NCBI GenBank assembly: GCA_037127255.1
Contig: JBANSL010000016.1
Location: 7,628,501 to 7,692,500 of the forward strand
Source of the DNA: Persicaria tinctoria
Taxonomy: Eukaryota; Streptophyta; Magnoliopsida; Caryophyllales; Polygonaceae
DNA: 64,000 bases
Reading direction: 5' to 3'
Shown here: positions 11,901 through 25,017 of the stretch, piece after piece
Layout: each line of letters opens with the position of its first letter
Numbering within the stretch: the stretch's first letter is position 1
The notes under the pieces: generated by a model
The model's input: the letters and a program-made list of their open reading frames with translations, nothing else
The model's database searches: none
What the model was told of the DNA's origin: nothing
Position numbers and translations under genes: made by a program

Positions 11901-11945
11901 GCCGAAGACTCCAAGTCAGCGGTTGTGCCTGCTGCTGCTGCTTGA
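8912..11945 (+). CDS. RPN8: 26S proteasome regulatory subunit RPN8 (PSMD7 homologue)
   Basis: Structural subunit of the proteasome lid; it pairs with the deubiquitinase RPN11. Ten exons: 8912-9098, 9833-9925, 10041-10122, 10224-10320, 10488-10563, 10701-10759, 10912-11034, 11319-11376, 11463-11548 and 11877-11945. They total 930 nt, or 309 aa, close to the 308 aa I recall for Arabidopsis RPN8a. All introns are GT-AG. The MPN domain spans about residues 15-150 ([48 protein letters not shown]). The JAMM zinc-binding histidines of active MPN+ proteins are absent (YST where active enzymes have HSH), as expected for RPN8. The C terminus has the helices that anchor the RPN8-RPN11 dimer and ends with an alanine run. 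The start is chosen at MDVIKTQ because homologues begin there. Confidence 0.96.
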
Positions 11946-13277
11946 AGCTAAGCTCTGAATCTCAGGACGGGGAAAATGGTCTTTACTAATTTACCAAGAC
12001 ACTGGATTGGTTCGACGTTACAATACCTTGAAGAGAAAGTTGGGATGTTTGGATAGCTTCGGATGCATTTTGGATTACTTTCACTGTTCCAAACTATTTT
12101 CGTTTGATCGATCTTTATTTCTAATGTCAATCATCCATCTTTCCCTTGGTATCCTACCTTTTCTTTGTTTTAGTCTTGTAAGATCAATGAACCAGATTTG
12201 TTATTGTTTGTTGGTAGGGCATTTATATGAGCCAAGTAATTCGAGTTTGGCTCGATAAAAACTCGGCTCGAACTCGTTCATTTTGTAAATGAGTTGAGTA
12301 TTAAGCATATTTCAAAGGTCGCTTTGCAAAATTTTCTTTAAACGAGCTCAACATGAAAAAACAATACTTAGTTCATTAGGCTTGAATAACAACCTTATTT
12401 ATTGTGATTTGTGAAAAGAAATAGGCAAATTTTACTAGAGCAAAGTGCACAAAATAGTGGAATACTTGATTAAAATATCGATATCCTCGTATCGGTATCA
12501 ATTATCAAAGAAGGAAAACATGAACTATTGGGGAATGGGGATATATAAGAATTTATTAGAAAACTCAAATTTATCAAATATATTTGATAAAATGATATCT
12601 ATATTATAAAATGTATAATCCAAAATACTAACCCACTTTGTGATCAGTTTGATATTCGCACAATTAATTTTTCGTTAAGTGCACGGTGTCGATATTGGCT
12701 TTTCGAATCTATAAATATTTTTGATCGAGAACAACTTGATGATGTCAATGCATAATGAAAAGACAACTCTATAGAGTTCTACTCTAATAAATCCTTATCC
12801 TTCGGCCATATAGTAAAAATTAATTACTATCAATCGTAAAATGATTGATCAACCAAAATCTTGAAAGAAAGAGGGGAAAAAAAAAAAAAAAAAAGAAAAT
12901 AGGAAAGGGTGGTTCGTTGACTACTGACTCGGAGATTCGCAAAGGAAGACCAGGTTGATTCTCAAACTCTTCTCCTACAAATCCTCCGCTCGCAGAACAA
13001 CGCGTCTCCCGGTTTCCTGTCTCTCGATCCAATCCCGAATCCTCAATCCGGCGAAAACGTGGCGTGAATTCGCATCTGCGCCAACGATCCTTCCCCGCTC
13101 TCCAAATCCGATCCAGTTTCGGCACTACCAGGCTCATTGAAGCCTCAGATCTCCCCCTTTCCCTGGGCTCCATCTGAATTTTGCTCCGATCGATTGAGGA
13201 GTTGAACAATTTTTGTTAAAATTGATCAATCAATCTCCGCGAAGCTCTTCTTCTGCTTGTGATTCGAGGGGAGGAGC
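11946..13277. other. RPN8 3' region and MNS3 5' leader
   Basis: The first few hundred bases are RPN8 3' UTR. Around 12240-12300 there is a CTCGGCTCGAACTCG-type segment common in plant repeats. From about 12890 the sequence becomes GC-richer and probably holds the MNS3 transcription start and 5' UTR. Confidence 0.4.
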
Positions 13278-16200
13278 ATGTCGAAAACTCTTCCGTACAC
13301 TTTGAAGGATATTCATTACGATAACGGCAAGTTCCGCCAGCGATCTGCGTTTCAGGTTCGGGGAAATTATCCGACTTTTGCTTAGTTTTTGAGTTGTTGC
13401 TTGGTTATTGTTATTTGTTTTTTTTTTTTTTTAATGTGCAATTTGCTTGTTTTGATCGGATGAACTTGATTTGTTGTCTTGTAAGAAATGGATGGGTTTG
13501 TTTTGGTTAATTTTCTCTGCTGGTTGTTGGATATAAGTATATAACGTGGTTGGGCAATGCGATCTGTTTGTGAAAATTTTGGCCTGGATTTCTGTGTAAT
13601 TTATCAAGGATTAGAATTGGGAAAATGCAGCAAATGCATGATGTTGTTAAAAAACCAATAGGCTCTTTCAATTGTTTATATTAGAAGTCTGGTACTAAAC
13701 ACATCAAACAAAATGTTATGTGATGCTTCAGTCTGAATATGTTGACAAGGACAACAACACAAGATTCAATTTTTGGGGAACCATACGGGAATAATACATT
13801 ATTTGACCTTTGAATCAGCTAGTGTATATTAAGTTATACCTTCATTTCAACCACGGAAAATTAGAACTTTGATCTGTGGATTGAATTTGCTTTTGGCAAG
13901 TTTTTTTGAGCTACTCGTCTGATATTCTGTGTATGCTTAGAGTTGACTGTGTGCACATATTGGCAATAGAGAGAGAGTAAGCAATTTCTCTATTATGCTT
14001 ACTTTGTTTGGTATGTGATGATTCTGACAGCTAATCTGCTGATTTCTGCAGGTGCTGAATCACATGATGCTCACCAATAAGATTAAACGCGAATGTGTAC
14101 GCTGCAGTACTGGGAAGTTCCTTCTGATAATAATGCTTTGTGGTATAGGTTATCTCATGCTTACAAATTCAAGTGACACCCATGGTGGCTCTGTTAAGTT
14201 AGATCATCTTACCAACACTAGTGGCGGTAATCTGACTATAGATGCTGATAGTAGACTTAGGAAATTCTTTAGAAAACCTCCAAGGCTTCCGCCAAGACTT
14301 CCTCCTCGATTAACACCAGATGAGATGGGTAGTAGTAATAATGCTTCTCTTAACAGTGAAGCAGCAAAATGGAGGACTAGACAACAAAAAGTTAAGGATG
14401 CCTTTATTCATGCATGGTCTGGCTATAAGAAGTATGCTATGGGCTTTGATGAACTTATGCCCGTTAGCAAAAGAGGGGTTGATGGATTAGGGGGTCTTGG
14501 GGCAACTGTTGTTGATGCTTTAGATACAGCAATGATAATGGGCTTGGATGATGCCGTGTCTGAAGCAGGGTCATGGATTGAAACACACCTAATAGAAAAA
14601 ATAAAAGAAAAAGGTCAAGTCAATCTGTTTGAGACAACTATACGTGTCTTAGGTGGCCTTCTAAGTGCTTACCATTTGAGTGGAGGTGGAGGAGCAGGAG
14701 CAGTAACTCACGCTGGACCCAAACCCGCTGTTTATCTAGAAGCTGCAAAGGTTCTAGCTGATAAACTGCTTATTGCTTTTACTTCTAGCCCTACACCGAT
14801 TCCCTTCAGTGATGTTGTGTTGCGTGACAACACAGCACATGCTGCCCCTGATGGATTAAGTAGCACATCAGAAGTTTCTACTGTACAGATGGAATTCAAT
14901 TATTTAAGCGCTGTCTCTGGTGATTCAAAGTATAGTGTTGAAGCAATGAAAGCTTTGGAACACTTGAAGGGTTTGCCAAAGGTGGAAGGACTTGTGCCTA
15001 TCTACATCAGGTATTCACTATACATTCTATACGACGTAGATATTTAAATTGTGGCACAGATTTTCTGATTATTTTGTCATCTTTATTCGAGTCTTTGACA
15101 ATAGATATCAGCTGGATTTTGCATATTATGTTATTGATTATTCTAGAGGTTAAGATATAGAAATATCACGATTGGACTATAGTTTGATGTTTTCATGTTG
15201 CATTGTATGAAGTATTCTTTATGTTAAGGTAATTTAGTGGTTGAAATTAATTAAAGCAATTTCTTCTTTATGATCAATGATACATCAACTTCAAAAGACT
15301 AAACCAAATTCTTTATGTATCTTGCTTACCAATATAGCCCCCGAAACCAAGTTTTTTAAAATATTGAGTATGTAGTTGAGAAAAGCATTTTTTTCCTTCA
15401 TCACTATAGGTAATGCATAGCTCATCTATGTTTCTACCAAAAAAAAAGCTCATCTATGCTTATTCTTTGATAGTTTTGGATGAGTACAAGTCTCTAAGAT
15501 TTGTGAGATAAAGGTTGATTTCTGATCTAATAATATCTCACAATTTCCTTTTATCAAGCAGTGGTTGGGTCGGAGTCTGTCAATAGATTTTTGTTTCTTT
15601 TATTTTATCTTCAGCCCTCACATACCTATTACTCTATTAGTTAGTTTTTCTATTAATATTTTAGAATTTGAATTTTTTTCCAGTCTGAAATGTTCACAGC
15701 TATTCTTTTGTTACCTAACTCCCTCAACAGGACGATAGCTTATTTTTACCATTGGACGAATTACTGCATGTGGTTATTGATGGAAGTCTTATTCCTATGC
15801 AACTTCTCCCTTTTATATCTTTTCTAAACATTTTCCATTATTTTTTATATTCAGCCCCCAAACTGGTAAATTTAATGGAGAAAACATTAGGCTGGGATCG
15901 CGTGGTGACAGCTATTATGAGTATCTATTAAAAGTATGGCTTCAGCAGAGAACTGGTGCCAGTGGCAATTTGACATATTTGTACAACATGTATCAAGAAT
16001 CAATGAAGGGTGTAAGACATTTGCTTGTTCGAAAATCTATCCCCAATGGCTTGGTTTTTGTGGGAGAGTTGCCTTCCGGACAAACAGGTTCTTTCAGCCC
16101 CAAAATGGATCACCTGGTATGCATCCTTTCCTGATTATTCTTTTGTAGTTTCTCCCCAGTATTACTGTATCATAATTCATGTCCAACAATTAGCTAACGT

Positions 16201-18115
16201 TGGCTTTTATCAGAGGTAAAATAGATTAGCAGCCATATTTGCGAGTGACGAGGAGTAGAAGCCTAATTAAACATTGCTCCCTAAAGCAAGTATGGGATTT
16301 GGAGAAGTCCTTCAACCAAATGTTCGCTTCAATGCTTATAAATTTATAATTTGGAGCTAGAGACAGATATTTAAAACTGAAGTGAGAGGCATATATTACT
16401 AAGGGAACAAAGCAAATACGCAGATTGTGCTTCGGTAGATGCTGTTTCTTGTGATATGTTAATGAAAGAATAGAAGCTACTTTAAATGAAGAGTGTATTC
16501 TTTGTAGGTTGTCTGGCTTATCTTTCCTTGAGATAGCAGTACATGTCCAGGAGAAGTGAGTGTCAGTCTAAATGTATACTGTTCATCTTTCGATGATGTG
16601 GTGGGTGTGGTTTGCTTAGCTTTTTCCCATAAGTTTTCTCATATTTATCAACCAAAACGTGAACATAGAACAAAAGTTGTTGAGAAGCTGTATTTTTACT
16701 TTGATTAGCCATTATATAATCCATCATTCCATCTCCTATTCTCCTGGATTTGTTATGGCATCCTTTTGTGAAGTATGCACCTTATAGATGGCTACACGAG
16801 ACATCTGTTTATGCATACTTAATTTTTACAGCCTTACTTATATATTCCATTAAAATTTATAATTTCACATTACTACACGGGGAAGGATTTTGTTGGAGGA
16901 TTGCTGAAGCTACTCTTCCTTCAGGTTTAATGTTTTTCTACTTCCAAGCTGTCATGGTGATTGTGTTTTTTCTTCTTTCTCTAGTGAAGAACTTATCTTC
17001 CTTGTTTCATTTGGCAAAGAGTGCATGGAGTCGAAAATTTGTTCAAGTACTTTTTGTGTTGTTCATTCAACTCTGGATGCTCAGAATGCGTGTTTCCCTT
17101 ATGTTACAGTTATGGTTTATATGAATCAGTACATTAAAATAGAGCAAAATCAAATTCATGCATTTCTGTATGATAAATATTGTAATATTGTAATGAACGT
17201 CTGGTGCTTTTGGCTGCAGGTGTGTTTCCTGCCCGGTACTCTTGCCTTAGGAGCCACTAAAGGCACCACAAAGGCAAAGGCCATGAAAGATAACTTACTC
17301 AGTTTTGAAGATATTGAGAACTTAAAGCTTGCTGAAGACCTGGCTAAGACATGCGTTGCTATGTACTCTGTAACTCGTACAGGTCTAGCTCCTGAAATTG
17401 CCTACTTCCATGTGGAGGTTAGTAATTGATCATACTATCATATCAGTTAATATTTAGGCTTACAAGGTCAATAAAAATTTCTAGCATCAGGTATTTGCTA
17501 ACTGTAATCGACTACCTGGCACCTGCTGACGATTGAACTTTTGTCTTAAAAAAGCTTTTTTTTTGCCATTTACTGTTCTTTAAGGGATTGCCAGCTATTC
17601 TTGTGTTTATCAGGACTTCGTTGAAGCAGGCCTTGATGGTGGAAATAAGACTTCTGAATATGCCAATGACATCATAATCAAGCCTGCTGACCGCCACAAT
17701 CTTTTGCGCCCCGAAACAGTAGAATCACTTCTTGTTCTGTATCGCATTACTGAAGACCCGAAGTATGTTACGAAAATCTATGAATGCACTTGATACAGCT
17801 TTTCCATTGTTCTTCTGTTTCAAGTACCAAGTCTATGAATGCTATTTTTGTAGGTATCGGGAGTGGGGATGGCAGATTTTTGAGGCGTTCGAGAAGCACA
17901 CGAAGGTTGACTCTGGGGGTTACACTTCTCTTGATGATGTTACTGCACTTCCTCCTATCCGTCGGGACAAGATGGAGACCTTCTTCTTAGGCGAGACACT
18001 CAAGTATCTGTACTTGTTGTTTGGAGATAGTACGCATATTCCGTTGGACAAATATGTTTTCAACACAGAGGCTCATCCTATACCCATCATTCAGGACTTG
18101 GTGAAGAGCGAATGA
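13278..18115 (+). CDS. MNS3: Class I alpha-1,2-mannosidase, MNS3 type (GH47)
   Basis: Removes terminal alpha-1,2-linked mannose from N-glycans in the early secretory pathway (ER mannosidase I class). Six exons: 13278-13355, 14052-15010, 15855-16116, 17220-17417, 17614-17762 and 17854-18115; 1908 nt, 635 aa. The N terminus [20 protein letters not shown] matches the plant MNS3 signature. A single membrane anchor lies at about residues 48-64 ([16 protein letters not shown]), giving a type II protein. A proline-rich stem with three PPRL repeats follows at about 100. The GH47 domain fills the rest, with [46 protein letters not shown] and FNTEAHP near the end. Exon 2 is unusually long (959 nt). The large intron 16117-17219 contains no recognised element. 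The gene converges with the K+ channel gene, with 549 bp between the stop codons. Confidence 0.95.
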
Positions 18116-18664
18116 ATACACAATAGGTAGTCATTCTTTTCACGATGGACAGAAAGACTCGAATCAGATCATCAGTACAGGAGGCACAAATACAAACCAA
18201 TTTCACGACTTGTTCTTGCTTTTTCCTTATGAGATTTAGTTTTTACCTGTAAAATGGAAATGTATCCCTCACAAGCACTCAAGGGATCCTGGTGGTTCTG
18301 GGCAGTCGCATCGCCCGCAAAAGGAAGAGCTCTCTCATCTCAGTTCCTTGTAGACTTGCTCCACTTAACTATAGAACTAGAAAGTTTTGTTGTTGGCTAT
18401 AGGATACAGGGATTTCTACTTGAATGTAATGGATCCGAGAACGTAATTTAGCTCTGCTCACTCTTTGGAAACATTTTTTTGTACGATTCATTTTTCTTTT
18501 TCAAGTCATAATTTGAGAAAAATTGCCTGGAAGTTACAATTTGTACTGATACTGTTCTCAGGCCACTGAATTGTGTAGAAGGCCTAAAAACTACTGGCTA
18601 TTTGCCAATCCAAACACTCAATTTGCTATACTTGGATCAGACATTTAAGGGCTTTTGCTGTTCT
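18116..18664. other. Shared 3' intergenic region of MNS3 and KAT genes
   Basis: Contains the 3' UTRs of two convergent genes. AT-rich polyadenylation-like stretches occur near 18470-18520. No other gene is visible. Confidence 0.5.
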
Positions 18665-21600
18665 TCATTGGAAAAACAGATGATCTTCATCTCTTATGAC
18701 AGCAATGTCATCTATTTCTGCATTCTCTGAGCTCATTACTCTTGTGAAGGTGCAGCCTCCAAACTTCTGGCCTGCAATCCCATGAAATCTTCGGGAGTCA
18801 GAATAGACGAAAGGGAACAAAAGAATCTGCTGATGTCTTTGGCAATTAAAAGAGACTGTACCTGCTATTGTTAGTAGCTCTTTGAAAGTATCTGGTAGAA
18901 TGATCAGCTTGCTTGATTGCTGCTGCAAATCAGTGTTTTGTTGCTTCATATGAATGGTTACTCTCCTGTGTACCTGCAGGGTTTCTTCGCAGCCAGATTG
19001 AGGAGAACAGCTTGGAATGGATCTTCTGGATGCAGCCGAAACAATACAATCAACAGAATCATTTCTGATGCTAGAGATATGCTTGGACTGGGCTCTGGTA
19101 AACTGGCTTAGTCTCTCCTTGTCTTTGATTTCAGTCATATGGCTGTCGTTAAAAAATCTGTTTCCTCCATATATCGGGTTGTATGTGTCACTGCCTTGTC
19201 GCATTACTGGAAACTCTTCTGGCCATCCTAAGGAATCTCCATTCGGCAGATCTTCACCTTCCACCTGAATCTTGACCATGTTAATGTTATCCTTGGCATC
19301 TGTAGCATGATGCCGTCTGTTATCATCTTCAACTGCTGAATATGCATCAACCTTGGTTCCATTATGTAGATGCGCGTCTCCACCCTCTTCTACGTGATTC
19401 TGTTCATTTTTCGGTAGTCCATCTTCTGTTTGAGATCCCAAACCGATAAAGCTATCAAACGCTTTATGTTTCTGCAAGCGCAATTGATGCAAATCAGCAT
19501 TTTTATCTCGCAAGAGTATACTAAAGGCACTACCAAATAAAGCCATACCAGAAACAGGTTGTTCATTATGATGGCCGCGTCTTCTTTATTTGCTTGCATT
19601 ATGCTCATCAGTGAAGCTCTGCTCAGCCTTAGTATCTGGGAAAGCTCTATTGTCCGAACAGCGAATGGCTGTGGCCTGTCGCAAAGGACGCCTATCTCTC
19701 CAAATATGTCCCCGGCAAATGCTTTTCCGACAACCTGTATGTAACTCCAGCAGTTAGTATACCTTTAGTCTTTGCTTTCTATTTCATGTTTTTTGTAAAT
19801 GTAAAGTTTTTCTAATCCTCAATACCTGTTTGTTCCCGTTAGCACCCACTATAATATCCTACACAGCAAAGTATATAAGAATAACTGATTAGAACATTTC
19901 CAAGCTGAATCAAGGGGATTTAGCACCTGTACCTAGTGACATACGGAGTATCACTTACCGCTGTCCCAGACACGAGTATGTAGAGATCTGTTGGTGATTC
20001 ATTCTGCAGAATCACATCCTCTCGAGGTGGGAAGTATTCTGCTTCCATTTCTGAAACCTGTTTAGAAAGAAAATTACTTGTGTTAAGACTAGTGTTGGGG
20101 ATATCAGTGTGAAGTACACCATAGATTAGATTCTATGCATTATTTTTGGAGATAAATCTGTGACAGATGTTAGAGATTGAATCAACACACAAAGCAAATG
20201 ATTACCATTTGAAAGAGGAAGTCATGAGAAACTCCAGCAAAGAGATGGACTCTCTGAACAATAGGGTAGAATAAATGATGTGCAATACTTGATCGGAGGG
20301 CCTTAGGCAGAGCACACAGTGCCTCTTGCTGCTTCAGCCCTTCAGTTTTGAACCTTAGGCATATGTGTGATATCATCTGATCTTGTATCCATGGAGGCAA
20401 CTGATTTCTAGCAGCAAATTCTGTACAGGCTTTGACTGTGTCCCTCTGCAGCACAGAATGTAGTTACAGTAAATATTCGCGAATTCTTCCCTTTCCTTTT
20501 TGTGGGTATTTTGGAAATAGCATTTTTCATATGAATCACGATGGTCCCTTCGCCTAATACTATTGATGAATGAAGAGAACTGTCACATTTTTGTACAGTG
20601 TGAACTAGAAAATAATGCAGTTGCCTTTTATCTGTCAACATGTTTATGTCTTCATTTTGTGTTTTTGTTTTTATATGGTTTATTCTTTGGTGAAAAAGGA
20701 AAACTCAAGAAAACTTACGAAGTTTCTGGTTCGACTTGTCCCATGAACAACAAGGTTTGTCATGTTCCCAATGAGGTATGATGTGAGACCCAAGTTGAAT
20801 AGCATGTAGCAGATATCAAATAGCATCTCCCTTGTGTTCTCAGCATGAAGATCACCATATCCAGTGGTTGTCAGTGTCACTATTGACCAATAAACTGACG
20901 TTACATAGTTATTCCATAAACTATCGCCTTTGAAATCTGGATTCACGGCACCAATCCAGGTCTTCTTAGGGTCACGGTACTTGTCGGCTATCAGATAGTT
21001 GAAGCATCCAGCACAATGAACAGCAAATAGAGTTACCTGGTTCATTGAGAAAAAGGTGAGTGGTTTACACCTCAAGTTATTACAATGAGGGCGGGAAGGA
21101 AGGATGATGATGATGTTTAGCTTACCGAGATAAGCTTAGTACAGCGGGTCCAAAAGTAGTTGAATCGTATGTCCTTCTCTAGCCTGGAAGAATGACTTAG
21201 TAAGTATACTGTTTTTGTTACTGCATTTGTTTCAGTGTTTCAAGATTGTGGTTCTTGCAACTTTTATTGGTTTTCCTACCTTGCGAATAGAGAGCTGACT
21301 CTACGAAGACGCCATAGCCTGAGCATATTGAGTGCTTTAAACCCAATCCCTCCATTATGTGCAGTAAAGAGGAGGCAGAGAGCTTGAAGTGGTGCTGTAG
21401 AGCAGACATCAAAGATGAACCAACTTGACAGGTACCTGTCATCAAAGGCATTTTCATGCTCAATGGACAATAATCCGATTTTCTGTTGCAATGACAGACA
21501 TCAAAGGTGGCTTTCGTCGTCTTGTAAACCAATTATATATTGATTCATTATATTTACCAGTTCAAACAGTCATATAGTAAACATTCATCTGACTGACCTG

Positions 21601-22085
21601 ATTGCTATTTTCTTTGGCTCATCCACCAGCAGGTAAGAGCGAGTGTCAACGTAGGCTACGAAGAAAGTCAGGACAATATCAATGGCAAAGAAGCCATTGA
21701 CAATGTGGTCAAGAATGAAGAGAAAGCCATGCTGTTTGTAAGCCAGAAAGGCGAACTCAAACGGGCAGATCCAAGCTGAGTAAACAACCAACACTACAAG
21801 CAGCATCTCCCAGGTCCTGAAAAATAACAGACAGCATAAGATAAGCCACACAAATACATCTGTTTCCCAGCGATTGGCAGCTATATGTTTGGCAGGTCAT
21901 CACCTATAGTAAGGATTGTAAGGCGATATGACATGTTTACGCAGTTTCATCGACAGATTGATCCTAGCTCCAATGGATGGCAGCACTTCTCCGGAGAAGA
22001 AGCTGCCATAAGTGTAGCTGGTTTCTGCTTGCAACTCATCTGCACAGAAACGCTTGAGGAAAGATTTTGTGCAGGAAAATGCCAT
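18665..22085 (-). CDS. Shaker-type inward K+ channel, KAT1/KAT2 subgroup
   Basis: Voltage-gated plasma-membrane potassium channel. Eleven exons: 22085-21904, 21816-21598, 21435-21280, 21183-21126, 21036-20719, 20445-20206, 20057-19959, 19858-19826, 19734-19549, 19471-18862 and 18771-18665; 2208 nt, 735 aa. The N terminus [17 protein letters not shown] and [20 protein letters not shown] are KAT-like. S4 carries [16 protein letters not shown] (about 170-185). The pore has TTTGYGD (filter GYGD at 264-267). A cyclic-nucleotide-binding-like domain spans about 390-500 ([23 protein letters not shown], quoted in part). A long variable linker and a KHA domain with [10 protein letters not shown] and [17 protein letters not shown] close the protein. 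No ankyrin repeats are present, which separates it from AKT channels. Exon 8 is only 33 nt. The variable linker makes it somewhat longer than the 677-697 aa I recall for KAT1/KAT2. Confidence 0.94.
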
Positions 22086-22669
22086 TTTTTTTTCCCAGAC
22101 TGATTCTGAGCTGACCAACAAAGTGCTCTCTTTGAAGAGTTTGCTATTAAAGTGTCAAAAGATGGACTATATTTTAATGGGCAAGCAAGTTTTGTTCTGC
22201 TTATCTGGCTTTGTTGTGGAGGCTATATATATAAAATCAGAGCTCAGGAAATCTCCTCCTTCCTTTATTTGGCCTTTAGACAACAGTAAGCATGGTTCCG
22301 TATCGAACCCGCGTTTAGGATGAGGATGAGGATGTGATTAAGTGGGTCATTAGCAAGAGTGACAAGATAGGCAGTGGAGGAAAAAAGGTGGAAGTGTGAA
22401 GATTCTACCATCCTTCATTTGTCTGAAGCAGCCAGCAAGGGCAAATATGAAGGACCACTTGTAAACTGGGTGACCCAAAAACTGCTAGAGTTAAGTGAAT
22501 GGTGGAAGTGGTAGGCATTACATCTTGCTGTTTGATGCAGAATATAGAGGTACAATCAGAGATGATGGGTTGTGAAGAAAAACATGGGTGGGGATTTAGT
22601 GTCACCTGGAGGTTAGAAATCATGTATACATGGGTGGAGGTTAGATAGATTTCAGAAATGTGACACGGG
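22086..22669 (-). promoter_or_regulatory. Promoter region of the KAT-type channel
   Basis: A TATATATA element at 22223-22233 lies about 140 bp upstream of the ATG and is the best TATA-box candidate. No further gene is seen before the transposon at 22670. Confidence 0.45.
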
Positions 22670-22836
22670 TAGGGATGGCAACGGGGTGGAGACTCCTCGA
22701 TTTCCGCAGAAAATGTTCGTCACGAAGATAGGCATGGGAAATTAAATATAGTGACGAGGATGGGAGCTAAAGTGATTGGCCACATGGGGACAAAGACGGG
22801 GACGAGAATAATAGTCCCCAACCCGATCCTTGCCTC

Positions 22837-23754
22837 TAGGGGTAGGGGCGGAGTTGGGGGAGTTCACAAGTGCTTCAACACCCTCCTGGCAGATAATTTT
22901 TTTTTTTACATATATTTAGTAGTTTGATTTTGAAGTAATAAGCTAATATAATAGTTAAAAATCCCGTGTTCTCGACATTCGTGGCTCGCATTTGATCTCC
23001 TTCGATTCAACTCCTCTGCTGACGACTTATATGGATTCTTTGAATTGTTTCTTTCATCTGTGTATTTTGTGTGTTTAGTATGTTGTATGTTGATGATTAC
23101 CCCGTTTGTCGATTCGTTAGCCTCTCAAGCTTCAAGTTTGTCTGAGCTTAAATTTTTATTTAATAAAAAAAATCTTTAAATAAAAAGTAGAATATAGAAG
23201 TTCTGTTACGGTTTCGCTATATACCCCCCAAATCATGCACGTCCTTAAGGACGTGCATGGTTAAAAGGGATTAATTAATTTTTTTTAAATGTTAATTAGT
23301 TACAAGGTTTGCATGTCTAAGGACGTGCATTTTTTACCTTGGATTTGTGGTATATATAACAACACCCTTCTTTTATCTTAGTAGAGTGAGGAAAGAAGAA
23401 GCAAAATGTCATGTGTTCAAATCCCAATATGTTTTTTTTTGTTTTAATATTTTTTAGCCACATTATTGTTACTCTCAATTATTTCAATTAAAAATCACAT
23501 ATTTTGATGATAAATTTAACATTTTCTTTCAATACTATTTTTTCAAAAAAAAATCTTTGTTTTTTTCCTTATATTTAATAAAAATTCTTCTTGGTTTGTT
23601 TATTTCAGTTAAAAATAATGTATTTACATAACAATTTTAGTGTTTTTTCTACATAATTTTTTTAAAAAAATTCTTCTCGTTATACAAATATAAAAAAAAC
23701 GACATTTGAAAAAAAAAATAGCATCCCCTAAGCGAGATCCTGGCTCCGCTCCTG
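22837..23754. mobile_element. hAT-like element nested in 22670-24003
   Basis: Ends GGGGCGGAGTTGG and the inverse of CAGGAGCGGAGCCAGG resemble the CAGTGGCGGA termini of 39805-40020. Flanks are CTTGCCTC (22829-22836) and CTTGCCCT (23755-23762), sharing the first six bases, an imperfect 8-bp duplication. It contains the inverted-repeat segment at about 23216-23361. Confidence 0.55.
23216..23361. repeat. Small inverted-repeat element with a 26-bp palindrome
   Basis: Positions 23234-23259 form a perfect 26-bp palindrome centred on CCTTAAGG with arms ending CATGCACGT. A third half-copy (CTAAGGACGTGCAT) is at 23317-23330. Outer ends CTATATACC and GGTATATATA are inverted. It may be a MITE within the nested hAT element. 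Confidence 0.5.
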
Positions 23755-24003
23755 CTTGCCCTTCCCCGTTGGGAGATCCCCAATAGGGAGTAAGAAATTC
23801 TCATTTTTCTTTAGATCTTACAGCACATAATAAATTATGTAATTTTTTCCCTTTTAAATTTTTACCTTATTTACATAAGCGGGCACGGGAAATCGGCGGG
23901 AATGGATTCATTTTTTTTATCCTTGAATGGAGATGAAGACGAAAGACATTTGATAAACGGGAATTGAGATGAGATGTTACTCTCCACTCCATTGCCATCC
24001 CTA

Positions 24004-24845
24004 CATATATAAAGGATAATAAATATGTGCAGGAGTTAGCAAGATCACTGCAATGAGGAAAATAAGTGATCAAATTCTTGCAGAAGAGTCCTAAGAGGCA
24101 ATGCTTCCTTTTTCTTTTAAAATTAAATAAAATTAATACATGTATTTACTATTGAGGGTGAGTATGGATATTTCATTTTGGTAAATTGCAATAATAGTGC
24201 AAGTATTAAGTATCACATGAGTTCTTTTGTTTATTAAAACTCATATAACATCGTTATAAATGTTAATCCTCTCAATCATTACTATTTTCAAGACGCCAAT
24301 GACATGTCACGTGGTTTTAACAAATAAAAAACTCGTTGAAAGTGATGTTTGAGACATTATTTGACTCATCAAATAATTGATTCCATTTCTTCCCAATATT
24401 GGAATTGCATGTTATTTTTCACAACAAACCTTAAAATTGGGGTTATTTAGTGCACATTACCTCTTTTCAACCAAAAGAGGTAAATAGTTTTCCATAGAAC
24501 ACAACAGAGGGAGTTTAGAACTGTCTTTTCAAAGTGTTATTGGTGATATTTGTTATTGTTAAAAAGGTAAAATGGCTTTTACAAAATGGGACAGGGTTTC
24601 TACTTTCTGAATTTGTAAGCTATTTTGATATGAAAGATTAATGGGCATCTAAAGTTGGACCATATGAAGCTAGTAAGTTCTTACTAATTGCTATATGGTC
24701 CAGCTTGGGAGAACAAATATTTGCCATGTGGTCCAATATTTTACCAGGGAAACAATTGTATTGGCCTTGGTTGAGATGAGAGGATGGTTCTTCCTTTTCT
24801 TCTTGTTTTACTTGGAATTTCAACTTTGTTAGGATGATTTGGGTC
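24004..24845. other. AT-rich intergenic sequence
   Basis: Nothing recognised except a few near-repeats of ATGGTCCA around 24655-24735. Confidence 0.35.
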
Positions 24846-24878
24846 TTGGTTTACTACTACTACTACTATTACTATTAC

Positions 24879-24915
<37 letters not shown>

Positions 24916-25017
24916 TATTAAAAAATAATAATAAAATAAATTTACAAGAAATTAGTGAGCAACCGAGATACCATCTGGACGCCCACTTCCTTAACAATAA
25001 CAAAGCTAACTCTAGTA
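24846..25017 (-). mobile_element. RTE-type LINE 3' end with long ATA/ATT tail
   Basis: Minus-strand reading gives LTRVSFVIVKEVGVQMVSRL, LTNFL and a stop, the usual C terminus of plant RTE-like LINEs. It is followed by a tract of TAT/TAC triplets (24852-24917). Homologous to 7985-8215. Confidence 0.7.

Larger units (their letters stand above)
22670..24003. mobile_element. hAT-like element with GGGATGGCAACGGGG ends
   Basis: Begins TAGGGATGGCAACGGGG and ends with the inverse of TAGGGATGGCAATGGAG. Both ends resemble the element at 53794-54316, including GGGGACGGGGA-type runs. I see no matching 8-bp flanks (GACACGGG against CATATATA), so the flanks have changed or this is a recombined copy. A second element (22837-23754) is nested inside and accounts for most of its length. 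Confidence 0.65.

Noticed and set aside
12820..13209. 129-aa minus-strand frame upstream of MNS3
   Set aside because: Antisense to the MNS3 5' leader, low-complexity phenylalanine run, no homology.
16750..17124. 124-aa frame in MNS3 intron 3, partly hydrophobic
   Set aside because: Lies wholly between two well-supported MNS3 exons and shows no known family.
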